Assembly: GCA_963808135.1 (NCBI GenBank)
Contig: CAWEFA010000026.1
Coordinates: forward strand, 1 to 24,822
Length of the DNA: 24,822 nt
Reading direction: 5' to 3'
Source: CAWEFA01 sp963808135
Lineage (GTDB): Bacteria; Bacteroidota; Bacteroidia; Bacteroidales; DTGW01
The notes beneath the pieces were generated by a model that worked only from the letters and a program-made list of their open reading frames with translations, made no database searches and was not told the origin of the DNA. Made by a program: the position numbers and the translations under genes. Below, piece after piece: positions 1 to 7,082 of this stretch; position 1 is the first letter of the stretch; the number at the start of each line of letters is the position of its first letter.

Positions 1-272
1 ATTATCCCTGATTCTATTTTATAAACCAGTTGTCTGCGCTCTGCATCGTTGTATATACCCCGCATATACTGCTCTCTGTAACTTTCGGAGTGCTTTTTCA
101 GCCAGCTTCGGATTGTATCTGCACGGTGTATTTCATACTTACTCATCGCCTCTTTTACTGACAGACGGCCTTCTTTAAGCTCTTTTACTATCTGGAGCTT
201 TGTTTCTTCGGGATATACAACATGTTTTACCCCATTTACTACTTTCTCAAATTTGTCTTTTTTCATTCCCAT
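1..272 (-). CDS. IS3-like transposase OrfA, N-terminal part (truncated by window edge)
   Basis: An open frame of 90 codons runs off the left edge without a stop. The N-terminal product is basic and contains a helix-turn-helix-like stretch: PEETKLQIVKELKEG at about residues 21-35, then a second helix and an IRSWLKKH segment at about 54-61. This layout is typical of IS3-family OrfA proteins, which bind the element's ends; the catalytic OrfB would lie outside the window. The start could be the ATG at 272 or the second ATG six bases downstream. Upstream the DNA has duplicated CAGTAAAA motifs and a possible terminal repeat near 343, consistent with an element end. The family assignment is inferred from a short fragment; another HTH transposase family is possible. 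Confidence 0.6.
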   Translation of the reverse strand, partial: MGMKKDKFEKVVNGVKHVVYPEETKLQIVKELKEGRLSVKEAMSKYEIHRADTIRSWLKKHSESYREQYMRGIYNDAERRQLVYKIESGI

Positions 273-343
273 ATACAGTATTTTTTATTGGTTTAATACT
301 GTATACTTTTTTCAGTAAAAGACAGTAAAAAATATTTTGGACA
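1..343 (-). mobile_element. Putative IS3-like insertion sequence, one end only
   Basis: The OrfA-like frame at 1-272 is preceded (minus strand) by about 70 non-coding bases. On the minus strand these begin TGTCCAAAATATTTT at position 343 and contain CAGTAAAA twice (313-320 and 323-330, plus strand). IS3-family ends usually begin 5'-TG, so 343 is a reasonable element boundary. The other end and any target duplication are outside the window, so the boundary is inferred. Confidence 0.4.
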
Positions 344-653
344 ATTTAAACATAAAAAAACACGAAAGGATAAAATACCTTTTATATAAATCAGGTATAG
401 TGAACTTTTTAATGCTGTTTTATTATATGACGAAAAAACAGGCGTTAACGCTTAATTTCCCCTCAAAAGTTTTATAAAAACTTAATTGCGATTTGTCTTT
501 TTTCTTTGATAATATAGATTGTATGTTTTTGGGCAAATTTGATTAAAACTTGCAAATCTAACCCGTTAAACATTACCAGGTTATCAGCTTTAAATGTTGA
601 TAATAAACATCTTGTTCGCCTATCATTCGCCTTTTGGTATTTGACTAATTCGT
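344..653. other. Intergenic region with no convincing gene
   Basis: This AT-rich stretch lies between the putative IS end and the methyltransferase stop. I see no RNA gene or good terminator. On the minus strand one frame stays open from the A7 run at the end of the methyltransferase gene to a stop near 472. It would add about 60 residues (ending IKEKRQIAIKFL) if a base were missing in that run. The translated sequence is not recognisable, so it is not called as coding. Confidence 0.4.
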
Positions 654-1727
654 CTATTCTTTTTTTGTTATGACTATTGCCGGATACTCTCCAAATCTAC
701 TCATAAATTTGCTGTACTTATCCTCAATTTTAATCAACTTATTCAGAATTTTATCGCCAAATAACCATTTGTGAATATATAAATCTAAAAAATATTTGTT
801 TGTACTCCGCCAGCAATAAAACTCAATATCTTTGCTAAATGTAAATGATTTTTTAAACCATCGAGGGCTATGCGGATAGAAATATAATCTTGGTTTCGAT
901 TTAACTAATCTTACATATAACTTGCCGGCAAAGTGTCGTAAAATTCTATATATTTGAATAACATTAAGAAAAATATTCATAAACCAACAATGATAAAACC
1001 AACTATAAATTATTACAATTTTTGATTCATATTTAGCGACACGATACATTTCATTAACTGCCGTGAATTGATCATTCTTTGGAATGTGATATAATGTATG
1101 CTGTGAAAGAACAGTATCACATGATTTATCTTGAATAGGGATATTTGTAATATCCCCACAAATATAAATTCCTTTTTTACCTGCACGCTCAATATTAATT
1201 TTTGCCTGAATTAATGCATTTATTGATATATCAACACAAATTCTATAATCATATCCGTCGGATAATGCCATATATTCAGGCAAGCCAATAGGACCAGATG
1301 CTATATCAAGGAAATATTTACCTTTGGAAGGATAAAACCTTGAGGCTTTTATAAAGGAATTTCTAATATACTTTGATGAAACTTCTCTAAAATCAACCCA
1401 TTTAGGACTATCTTCATAAATTTTTAGAGAATCTTTTATTTTATAATTAACCTCATTATAGTAGTCAAATACGCGTTTTTTATCAAACGATAAATCTTTT
1501 CTATAATCTTCTCCATCTCCAATGAATAGTGCATATTTCTCATGAAGAACAATTATGTCTTCAAATATTGGATAAAAATACTGTCCAGATTTGTCAATTA
1601 ATCCATTTGCTAATTCTCCATACTTGCTAAAATAATCAGGTATTTTATATCCTAAAAACTCATTCTTATCAATCAGTTTTAATCCATTTTTAGTAATCGG
1701 ACACCTTAAATTCTCTATAAATTCCAT
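654..1727 (-). CDS. Class I SAM-dependent methyltransferase with Trm112-like N-terminus
   Basis: The 357-residue protein has two parts. Residues 1-65 (LRCPITKNGLKLI, then GQYFYPIFEDIIVL) resemble the small Trm112/YbaR-like domain found ahead of many methyltransferases in glycan or lipid clusters, but only one cysteine is visible, so metal binding is doubtful. Residues 135-240 form a Rossmann methyltransferase core: motif I FLDIASGPIG (139-148), the acidic ribose-binding residue in ICVDIS (about 166), ICGDITNIP (189-197) and a DTVLSQHTLYHIP motif IV. The substrate is unknown. The gene stands alone near an IS end and a tRNA and is more AT-rich than the rest of the window, suggesting acquired DNA. 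It stops directly after an A7 run, so a frame error at the 3' end is possible. Confidence 0.75.
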   Translation of the reverse strand: MEFIENLRCPITKNGLKLIDKNEFLGYKIPDYFSKYGELANGLIDKSGQYFYPIFEDIIVLHEKYALFIGDGEDYRKDLSFDKKRVFDYYNEVNYKIKDSLKIYEDSPKWVDFREVSSKYIRNSFIKASRFYPSKGKYFLDIASGPIGLPEYMALSDGYDYRICVDISINALIQAKINIERAGKKGIYICGDITNIPIQDKSCDTVLSQHTLYHIPKNDQFTAVNEMYRVAKYESKIVIIYSWFYHCWFMNIFLNVIQIYRILRHFAGKLYVRLVKSKPRLYFYPHSPRWFKKSFTFSKDIEFYCWRSTNKYFLDLYIHKWLFGDKILNKLIKIEDKYSKFMSRFGEYPAIVITKKE

Positions 1728-1878
1728 TTTATGTATTATTATTTAGTGAAAATGCTTCCTTAAACTTGCACACTAATTTATGTAGCTGATAACCTTTATT
1801 ACTTATATCCATACAAATATAAATGATTTTATAGAGCAATTGAAATAGGCCAATCATCACAATAAGATTTTAACTAAA

Positions 1879-1974
1879 ATGGCCAAAGAATTAGGCTCAA
1901 GTATTGTTCAGAGAATAAAAAATCCCCAAAATATTAATTTTGAAGATTTTTGCATTATTGTGTATTTGAAGTAG
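1879..1974 (+). CDS. Possible 31-residue small ORF next to tRNA-Ser
   Basis: A short ATG-initiated frame encodes a product starting MAKELGSSIVQRIKN and stops one base before the 3' end of the tRNA gene on the other strand. The amino-acid composition looks protein-like but I do not recognise it. It may be the broken start of a gene carried by an element that once inserted at the tRNA, or simply chance. Nothing else in 1728-1974 is recognisable. Confidence 0.2.
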   Translation: MAKELGSSIVQRIKNPQNINFEDFCIIVYLK

Positions 1975-2062
1975 CGGAGAGAATGGGATTCGAACCCATG
2001 ACCCACTTTTGGCGAGTACACGCTCTCCAGGCGTGCTCCTTAGACCACTCGGACATCTCTCC
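1975..2062 (-). tRNA. tRNA-Ser (anticodon GGA)
   Basis: The minus strand folds as a class II tRNA. The acceptor stem GGAGAGA pairs with TCTCTCC, followed by discriminator G. The anticodon stem CACGC/GCGTG encloses the loop CTGGAGA with anticodon GGA. A long variable arm (about TACTCGCCAAAAGTGGGTC) follows, and the T stem-loop is ATGGG-TTCGAAT-CCCAT. The long variable arm and GGA anticodon identify serine. CCA is not encoded. The 3' end faces the accessory region at 1-1974. Confidence 0.95.
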
Positions 2063-2073
2063 TTATCTATTGC

Positions 2074-2145
2074 TTATTGAATATTTCCAAATTTAAATTC
2101 CGCAAAATAACTAAATATTCTATTCCAATAACCAATATTCAATAA
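2074..2145. repeat. AT-rich intergenic repeat, inverted copies
   Basis: TTATTGAATATT at 2074-2085 is matched by its exact reverse complement at 2134-2145, a 12-bp inverted pair between the tRNA and the end of ansA. A longer version of the right copy (2123-2145, minus strand) matches 16816-16838 upstream of hisA at 21 of 23 positions, so the unit is dispersed. Confidence 0.5.
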
Positions 2146-2152
2146 TAAATAA

Positions 2153-3194
2153 TCAATTTATTGTAATTTCTCCCCTTATCGGTTTGTGCAGCAATTTTGT
2201 TATTTCTTCTTTCGGAAAGCCTAATCCCAGCAGAAACATCAGCTTTGTCAGGGCCAGTTTCTGTTGTAGAATCGTACCCGCTTATTACGCCACAATTTGC
2301 CAGCTTGGCGCCTGTTTCGTACATTCCCATTTCTACGCTTCCTCCAAAGCATTGCGATACATTAAGGATAATTATACCGCTATCGACCGCTTTTCTTATC
2401 CTGTTTATAAACCATTCAAAAGAAGGCGCGTTTCCCGAACCAAAAGTTTCAAGAACAACAGCTTTTAGATTTCTTGTATTAAGAATTGCATCAACTATTT
2501 CCTGGCTGATGCCGGGGTATATTTTCAAAAGGGCAATATTGTTATCGACCTGTTTATGAACCTTTAATTTTTTTTGAGCCATAGGATATTCTATAGCCGC
2601 AAAATTATATTTGATATGAATGCCGGCTTCTGCAAGGGTTGGATAATTCACCGACCTGAAAGCGTTAAAATGTTCAGCGCTGTACTTGCTTGTACGATTG
2701 GCCCTGTAAAGCTTATTTTCGAAGTATATGCAAACCTCTGGAACTACCGACACATCGTTTCGCTTATCGGCAGCAATTTCAATCGACGTTACTAAATTCT
2801 CCTTGCCGTCGGTGCGTAAAAGACCGATAGGCAATTGCGAACCTGTAAAAATAACCGGCTTCTGTAAATCCTCAAGTAAAAAACTCAGCGCCGATGCTGT
2901 ATACGACATTGTATCGGTTCCGTGAAGGATTACAAAACCATCGAACAGGTCATAATTTTTTTCTATTAAAACGGCCAGTTCAATCCAAAACGATGGATTA
3001 ATATTTGCCGAATCAACAGGTGGATTAAAGGGAATGGTTGAAAGTTTATAGCCCAGTCTTTTTAAATCGGGCATTAATGTCAGCAGCTCGCAAAAATTAA
3101 GCGGCTGCAATGCGCCGGTCTCAGGGTCGAGCACCATGCCAATTGTCCCGCCTGTATAAATTATTAGTATCGATCGGTCAAACTCCATAATCAA
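2153..3194 (-). CDS. ansA: L-asparaginase type I (frameshifted near its 3' end)
   Basis: Cytoplasmic type I asparaginase hydrolyses L-asparagine to aspartate and ammonia. Family motifs are clear: IIYTGGTIG near the N-terminus (first catalytic threonine), ILHGTDTMSYTA (Thr-Asp pair) and LLRTDGKENL (catalytic lysine region). The last about 35 codons are displaced. The uninterrupted frame runs past TTET into an unrelated tail ending LIIYY (stop at 2139). One base shifted after the AAA run at 2258-2260, the sequence reads ALTKLMFLLGLGFPKEE and then RGEITIN with a stop at 2153-2155, which is the usual asparaginase C-terminus. I therefore annotate to 2153. A single extra A would explain the break. 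The start may be the ATG at 3194 or at 3188; there is no strong ribosome binding site. Confidence 0.9.
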
Positions 3195-3272
3195 ACAAAA
3201 TAGAGATGTATAAAGATAAGCAGCATTTAATTATTAACAAAGTTGATTGAAAAATGGTAAGAGTAAAATTGG

Positions 3273-3293
3273 TTTCAAGTTTCAAGTTTCAAG
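3273..3293 (+). repeat. TTTCAAG tandem repeat, three copies
   Basis: Three perfect copies of the 7-mer TTTCAAG, followed by a partial TTTGAG, lie between the divergently transcribed ansA and ruvX genes. It is a short microsatellite-like intergenic repeat with no evident coding role; copy number could vary by slippage. Confidence 0.8.
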
Positions 3294-3356
3294 TTTGAGT
3301 TAAACCGCCTGAACTGATAATCTTTTCTTAAATTTACCCATTAAACTTTTAAAATA

Positions 3357-3779
3357 ATGGGCAGAATATTGGCGCTCGATTATGGTACCAAAAGGGTTGG
3401 CATAGCAGTTACCGACCCTTTGCAGATAATTTCGAACGGCTTGATTACAGTTGCAGAGAAAGATATTTGGAATTTCCTGGACGATTATTTTAAAAAAGAA
3501 AAAATCGATTGCCTGGTTATAGGTTATCCTGTTCAAAACTCAGGCAAAGGTTCCGATGCGTTAAGGGTTATAAACCCGTTTATCGAAAAATTCAGAAAAA
3601 CATATCCAGATATTCCTGTTGAGCAGGCAGACGAACGGTTTACTTCAAAAATTGCCCAGCAAACAATGATTGCGGGAGGCATGAAAAAAAAAGACCGCAG
3701 GAATAAAAGCAACATCGATTTAATAAGCGCAGCTATTATTTTGCAAGGCTATCTTGATACTAAAAAAAACAAAAGGTGA
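3357..3779 (+). CDS. ruvX: Putative pre-16S rRNA nuclease / RuvX (YqgF family)
   Basis: The 140-residue product is full length for the YqgF/RuvX RNase-H-fold family. It starts with the diagnostic ILALDYGTKRVGIAVTDP motif (catalytic Asp8). It also has VIGYPVQNSGKGSDA in the middle, the DERFTS motif near residue 92, and a C-terminal DLISAAIILQGYL holding another metal-binding aspartate. E. coli YqgF is implicated in 16S rRNA 5' maturation; a Holliday-junction resolvase role has also been proposed. The gene is transcribed away from ansA and starts at the ATG at 3357. The FtsE-type ATPase gene begins 84 bases after its stop, so the two may share a transcript, but no functional link is implied. 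Confidence 0.93.
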   Translation: MGRILALDYGTKRVGIAVTDPLQIISNGLITVAEKDIWNFLDDYFKKEKIDCLVIGYPVQNSGKGSDALRVINPFIEKFRKTYPDIPVEQADERFTSKIAQQTMIAGGMKKKDRRNKSNIDLISAAIILQGYLDTKKNKR

Positions 3780-3863
3780 TTTTTTATTCACCGTCGCAAA
3801 ATTTGTATCGTAATTCTTTTTCACGATATTTGGACATTAGAATTATTGAAAAACAAAAATATT

Positions 3864-4574
3864 ATGTCGCTCGATTCTATAATTGAATTTTCCAGTGCAA
3901 CCATAAGCCAAAAGGACCACCTTGTGCTATCCAATGTGAATTTCACAGTTGACCGTGGAGAATTTGTTTACCTGATAGGCAGGGTTGGCAGCGGCAAAAC
4001 TTCGCTTATTAAAACCATCAATGCCGAAATAGTTCTACAGGAAGGCAAGGCAACAGTTGCCGGTTACGATCTATCGGCTTTAAAAAAAAGGCATATTCCG
4101 TATCTAAGGCGAAAGTTGGGGATAGTTTTCCAGGATTTCCAACTGCTGATCGACAGGAATGTTTTTCAGAATTTGGCATTTGTTCTTAGGGCAACCGGCT
4201 GGAAGAATAAAAAGGAAATTGAAGAGCGTATTAATGATGTGCTGGAAAAAGTTGATTTAAGCAGAAAAGGCTACAAAATGCCGAACCAGCTTTCGGGCGG
4301 GGAGCAGCAGCGCGTGGTTATTGCCCGCGCATTGCTTAACAATCCCGAAATAATCCTTGCAGACGAACCTACCGGCAATCTCGATCCCGATACCTCCGCA
4401 GATATAATGAAATTGCTTTTCGATATAAGCCGGAATGGAAGAGCCGTAATTATGGCAACCCACAATTATGGTTTTTTAAAAAAATTCCCGTCAAGGGTTA
4501 TGAAATGCGAAAAAGGCACACTCATAGAAATGAACGAAGCAGAAGAGATTGACTTTGAAAGTTTAATGCTTTAA
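3864..4574 (+). CDS. ftsE: FtsE-type ABC transporter ATP-binding protein
   Basis: A 236-residue ABC ATPase. Walker A is GRVGSGKT (39-46), the Q-loop is in VFQDFQLL, the signature LSGGEQQR falls at about 142-149, Walker B is IILADEPTGNLD, and the H-loop is MATHNYG. The LADEPTGNLDP block and overall length match FtsE, which partners FtsX to activate peptidoglycan hydrolases during division; related LolD or MacB-type ATPases share these motifs. I chose the ATG at 3864 because the in-frame TTG at 3846 would add six residues and lacks support. No ftsX-like permease is adjacent, so the partner must be encoded elsewhere. The flippase gene begins 19 bases downstream. Confidence 0.85.
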   Translation: MSLDSIIEFSSATISQKDHLVLSNVNFTVDRGEFVYLIGRVGSGKTSLIKTINAEIVLQEGKATVAGYDLSALKKRHIPYLRRKLGIVFQDFQLLIDRNVFQNLAFVLRATGWKNKKEIEERINDVLEKVDLSRKGYKMPNQLSGGEQQRVVIARALLNNPEIILADEPTGNLDPDTSADIMKLLFDISRNGRAVIMATHNYGFLKKFPSRVMKCEKGTLIEMNEAEEIDFESLML

Positions 4575-4593
4575 ATTTTCATTATTATTCCGA

Positions 4594-5883
4594 ATGGGAT
4601 TAAACAGTTATTTCAAATCAGATTTTTTTCGCAACAGTTTTATTTTGCTATCGGCAACAACTATTGCCCAAATTATCCCTATTGCAATATACCCAATAGT
4701 AACCAGGCTTTATTCGCCATCCGAACTTGGAATTTTATCGGTATTTTTAAGCTTTACAGGAATACTATCCATTCTTGCTACCGGTAGGTATGAATTTGCA
4801 ATCCTTCTTCCTAAAGAAGAAAAATCCGCAAACAATCTTTTTATCCTGGCAATAATTATTTCATGTGTATTCTCTTTTTTAGTTTTTCTGTTTGTAACAA
4901 TTTTTAATTCTCGAATCGCAATTTGGATGCATGAACCGGGCATAAAGCTATGGCTGTATACCGTGCCATTCTTTGTGCTTATAAGCGGTTTTACGCAAGC
5001 TATTACTTATTACTTAAACCGTCAGAAAGATTATAAAGGAATCAGTTCTTATAATTTAAATCAAGGTATTGTGAATTCCAGTTCGAAGTTGGCATTTGGA
5101 TTTGCAGGCCTGACTTCCTACGGTTTAATTTTAAGCACTTTTTTCGGACAAATTACAGGCGCTTTATCCATTGCCTTTCGACTGTTCAAAAAACATGAAA
5201 TGAATTTGAAAAAATGGCCCGATTTTGTACCGGTTAAAAAAGAAGCCATTACATATGCTGTTTTTCCAAGATTCAGAATGATCCAGGCTTTTATAAATAC
5301 CCTTTCGGGAAATTTGCCGGTTATATTATTTGCCGCTTATTTTTCGCCTGGTATTTCAGGCTTTTTTTCCTTAGGCTTCTCACTTGCATTTCGTCCAATT
5401 AATTTATTTGCATCATCGGTGTACCAGGTATTGTCTCAAAAAGTAATTGAAAAGCACCACAATGGAGAACCTGTTTTTGGAATTGTCAAAAAGTTTGTTA
5501 CAAACCTGGCACTTTTTGGCAGCTTACCTTTTATTGCAGTATTATTTATTGCACAACCATTATTCGCATTTCTTTTTGGCGAAGAATGGCGCGAAGCAGG
5601 AAAGTACCTGCAATTTTTAATTCCCTGGCTATTCCTTATTTTACTGGCTTCTCCCCTCGCATTTACTCCTGATGTATGTTTTAAACAAAAAAAGGCATTA
5701 ATAATTGACATAATTTATCTCATCATAAGGTCTGCATCATTATTTATAGGTATTTATTTCAAAAATGTTTATCTTGCCATAGTGCTGTATGCAGCCACAA
5801 GTACAATAATAGTCGGATATACATTGTTTTGGTATCTGGCAACAATAAAAAACTGGGACAAAGAAAAGAATTCAGTGCTATGA
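4594..5883 (+). CDS. Wzx-like polysaccharide/oligosaccharide flippase (MOP superfamily)
   Basis: The 429-residue protein is hydrophobic along its length, with about 12 predicted membrane segments. It opens with a typical Wzx N-terminus: FFRNSFILLSATTIAQIIPIAIYP, then VTRLYSPSELGILSVFLS. Family members move lipid-linked oligosaccharides across the inner membrane. The middle contains the usual short hydrophilic loops (KPDKE-like segments and FKKHEMNLKKWPDFVP) and another cluster of helices follows from about residue 300. The next gene, a glycosyltransferase, overlaps its stop by four bases (ATGA), indicating translational coupling and a shared glycan pathway. Only one glycosyltransferase is present, so the full pathway must lie elsewhere or the substrate is simple. 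Confidence 0.88.
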   Translation: MGLNSYFKSDFFRNSFILLSATTIAQIIPIAIYPIVTRLYSPSELGILSVFLSFTGILSILATGRYEFAILLPKEEKSANNLFILAIIISCVFSFLVFLFVTIFNSRIAIWMHEPGIKLWLYTVPFFVLISGFTQAITYYLNRQKDYKGISSYNLNQGIVNSSSKLAFGFAGLTSYGLILSTFFGQITGALSIAFRLFKKHEMNLKKWPDFVPVKKEAITYAVFPRFRMIQAFINTLSGNLPVILFAAYFSPGISGFFSLGFSLAFRPINLFASSVYQVLSQKVIEKHHNGEPVFGIVKKFVTNLALFGSLPFIAVLFIAQPLFAFLFGEEWREAGKYLQFLIPWLFLILLASPLAFTPDVCFKQKKALIIDIIYLIIRSASLFIGIYFKNVYLAIVLYAATSTIIVGYTLFWYLATIKNWDKEKNSVL

Positions 5884-7064
5884 AAATTCTGGTAATCCCA
5901 TCCTGGTATCCGCCTGACGGAGGTAATTTTTTTAAGGATTCTTGCGAAGGTTTGCAGCAACTGGGAAATGAAATTTTTGTCCTTGCCTGTGAATACAAAT
6001 CTTTAAAGAAACTCTCGTTTCGAAGTCTTAAAAATAGTTTAAAGATTACCGTTTGTAATGAAAACGGAATAAATGTGATTAGGACAATTTCCTGGAAAAT
6101 ACCTAAAGTTGAGCATTTAAATTTAATTAAATGGTCGTGGAAAGTAAGAAGAATGGCAGATTGGTTTTTCAAACGTTATGAGCAACCTGATATTATCTAT
6201 GTGTTCAGTTCATTTTGGGCCGGCTGGCCTGCTTCAATAATTTCTAAAAAATATAATATTCCATTGGTTGTTTCAGAGCACCGCGGAAGGTTTGTTGACA
6301 AAAATCCGTATGCCGGCAAACTTATAAAAAAATTTCACTTGCCATACATTAAAGCCAGCTTTACAAGTTCTTCCAGAATTATCACTGTATGTTCCAGGTT
6401 GCAGCCCACCATCCAAAGAATTGCCGGCATTAATAAAAATAAATTTATTACCGTTCCCAATTCAGTAGACACGGATTTTTTTAAACCAGCAGATAAGTCA
6501 AATTCCGAAAAACCTTTTATTTTCTTTTCTCTGGGCGTTTTGGAATATTTAAAAGGAATGGATATTTTGTTGAAGGCATTTAGCGCTTATCTTTCTGAAA
6601 ATAATCCGGCTGCCGAATTATGGATTGGAGGAGACGGAAACTTCAGGAATAATCTTTTTAAACTTGCGAAAGAATTAAAAATTGATTCCAAAATTAAATT
6701 CTTGGGATTTTTAAACCGTTTGCAGGTACGTGATTTTATGAATCAGGCTGATGCATTCGTTCTGGCAACCCGCTTTGAATCATTCGGTGTGGTTTTTATC
6801 GAAGCAATGTCATGTGGAATTCCGGTTGTCGGTACCCGAAGCGGCGGCCCTGAAGAGATAATTATCCCGGAAACCGGATTGGTAACCGATATTGATAATG
6901 CACTACAAATAGCTAATGCCATGAAAGAGGTTGCAAATAATTACAATAAATTCGACAGAAAATTTATAAGAAACTATGCTATTGAAAAGTTTGGCAAAAA
7001 TATTATTGCAAGGCAGCATCTCAATATATTTAATGAAATTCTGTCAGAATTTAAAAATAAATAG
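5880..7064 (+). CDS. Glycosyltransferase, GT4-like (GT-B fold)
   Basis: A 394-residue retaining glycosyltransferase of the GT4 type. The N-terminal half starts KILVIPSWYPPDGGNFF, a common GT4 acceptor-domain opening, and contains VVSEHRGRF. The C-terminal half carries ITVPNSVDTDFFKP, then FFSLGVLEYLKGMDILLKAF, and the E-x7-E nucleotide-sugar motif ESFGVVFIE at about residues 300-308 followed by AMSCGIPVVGT. It probably adds a sugar to a lipid-linked acceptor at the cytoplasmic face. The start chosen is the ATG at 5880, which overlaps the flippase stop; an upstream in-frame ATG at 5829 would lie inside the flippase gene and before the canonical N-terminus. Donor and acceptor cannot be read from the sequence. 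Confidence 0.92.
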   Translation: MKILVIPSWYPPDGGNFFKDSCEGLQQLGNEIFVLACEYKSLKKLSFRSLKNSLKITVCNENGINVIRTISWKIPKVEHLNLIKWSWKVRRMADWFFKRYEQPDIIYVFSSFWAGWPASIISKKYNIPLVVSEHRGRFVDKNPYAGKLIKKFHLPYIKASFTSSSRIITVCSRLQPTIQRIAGINKNKFITVPNSVDTDFFKPADKSNSEKPFIFFSLGVLEYLKGMDILLKAFSAYLSENNPAAELWIGGDGNFRNNLFKLAKELKIDSKIKFLGFLNRLQVRDFMNQADAFVLATRFESFGVVFIEAMSCGIPVVGTRSGGPEEIIIPETGLVTDIDNALQIANAMKEVANNYNKFDRKFIRNYAIEKFGKNIIARQHLNIFNEILSEFKNK

Positions 7065-7082
7065 AAATTTACATTTAATGCT

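Noticed and set aside
2184..2925. Several plus-strand open frames opposite ansA
   Set aside because: They lie within the asparaginase gene on the other strand, have no recognisable motifs and are explained as antisense shadows.
3273..3293. CRISPR-like array
   Set aside because: Only three contiguous 7-base units without spacers; no cas genes are present in the window.
3300..3536. Minus-strand 78-codon frame over the ruvX start
   Set aside because: It overlaps the well-supported RuvX N-terminus and shows no family features.
5759..6172. Minus-strand 137-codon frame across the flippase/glycosyltransferase junction
   Set aside because: Both plus-strand genes here have strong motif support; the antisense product is low-complexity and unrecognisable.
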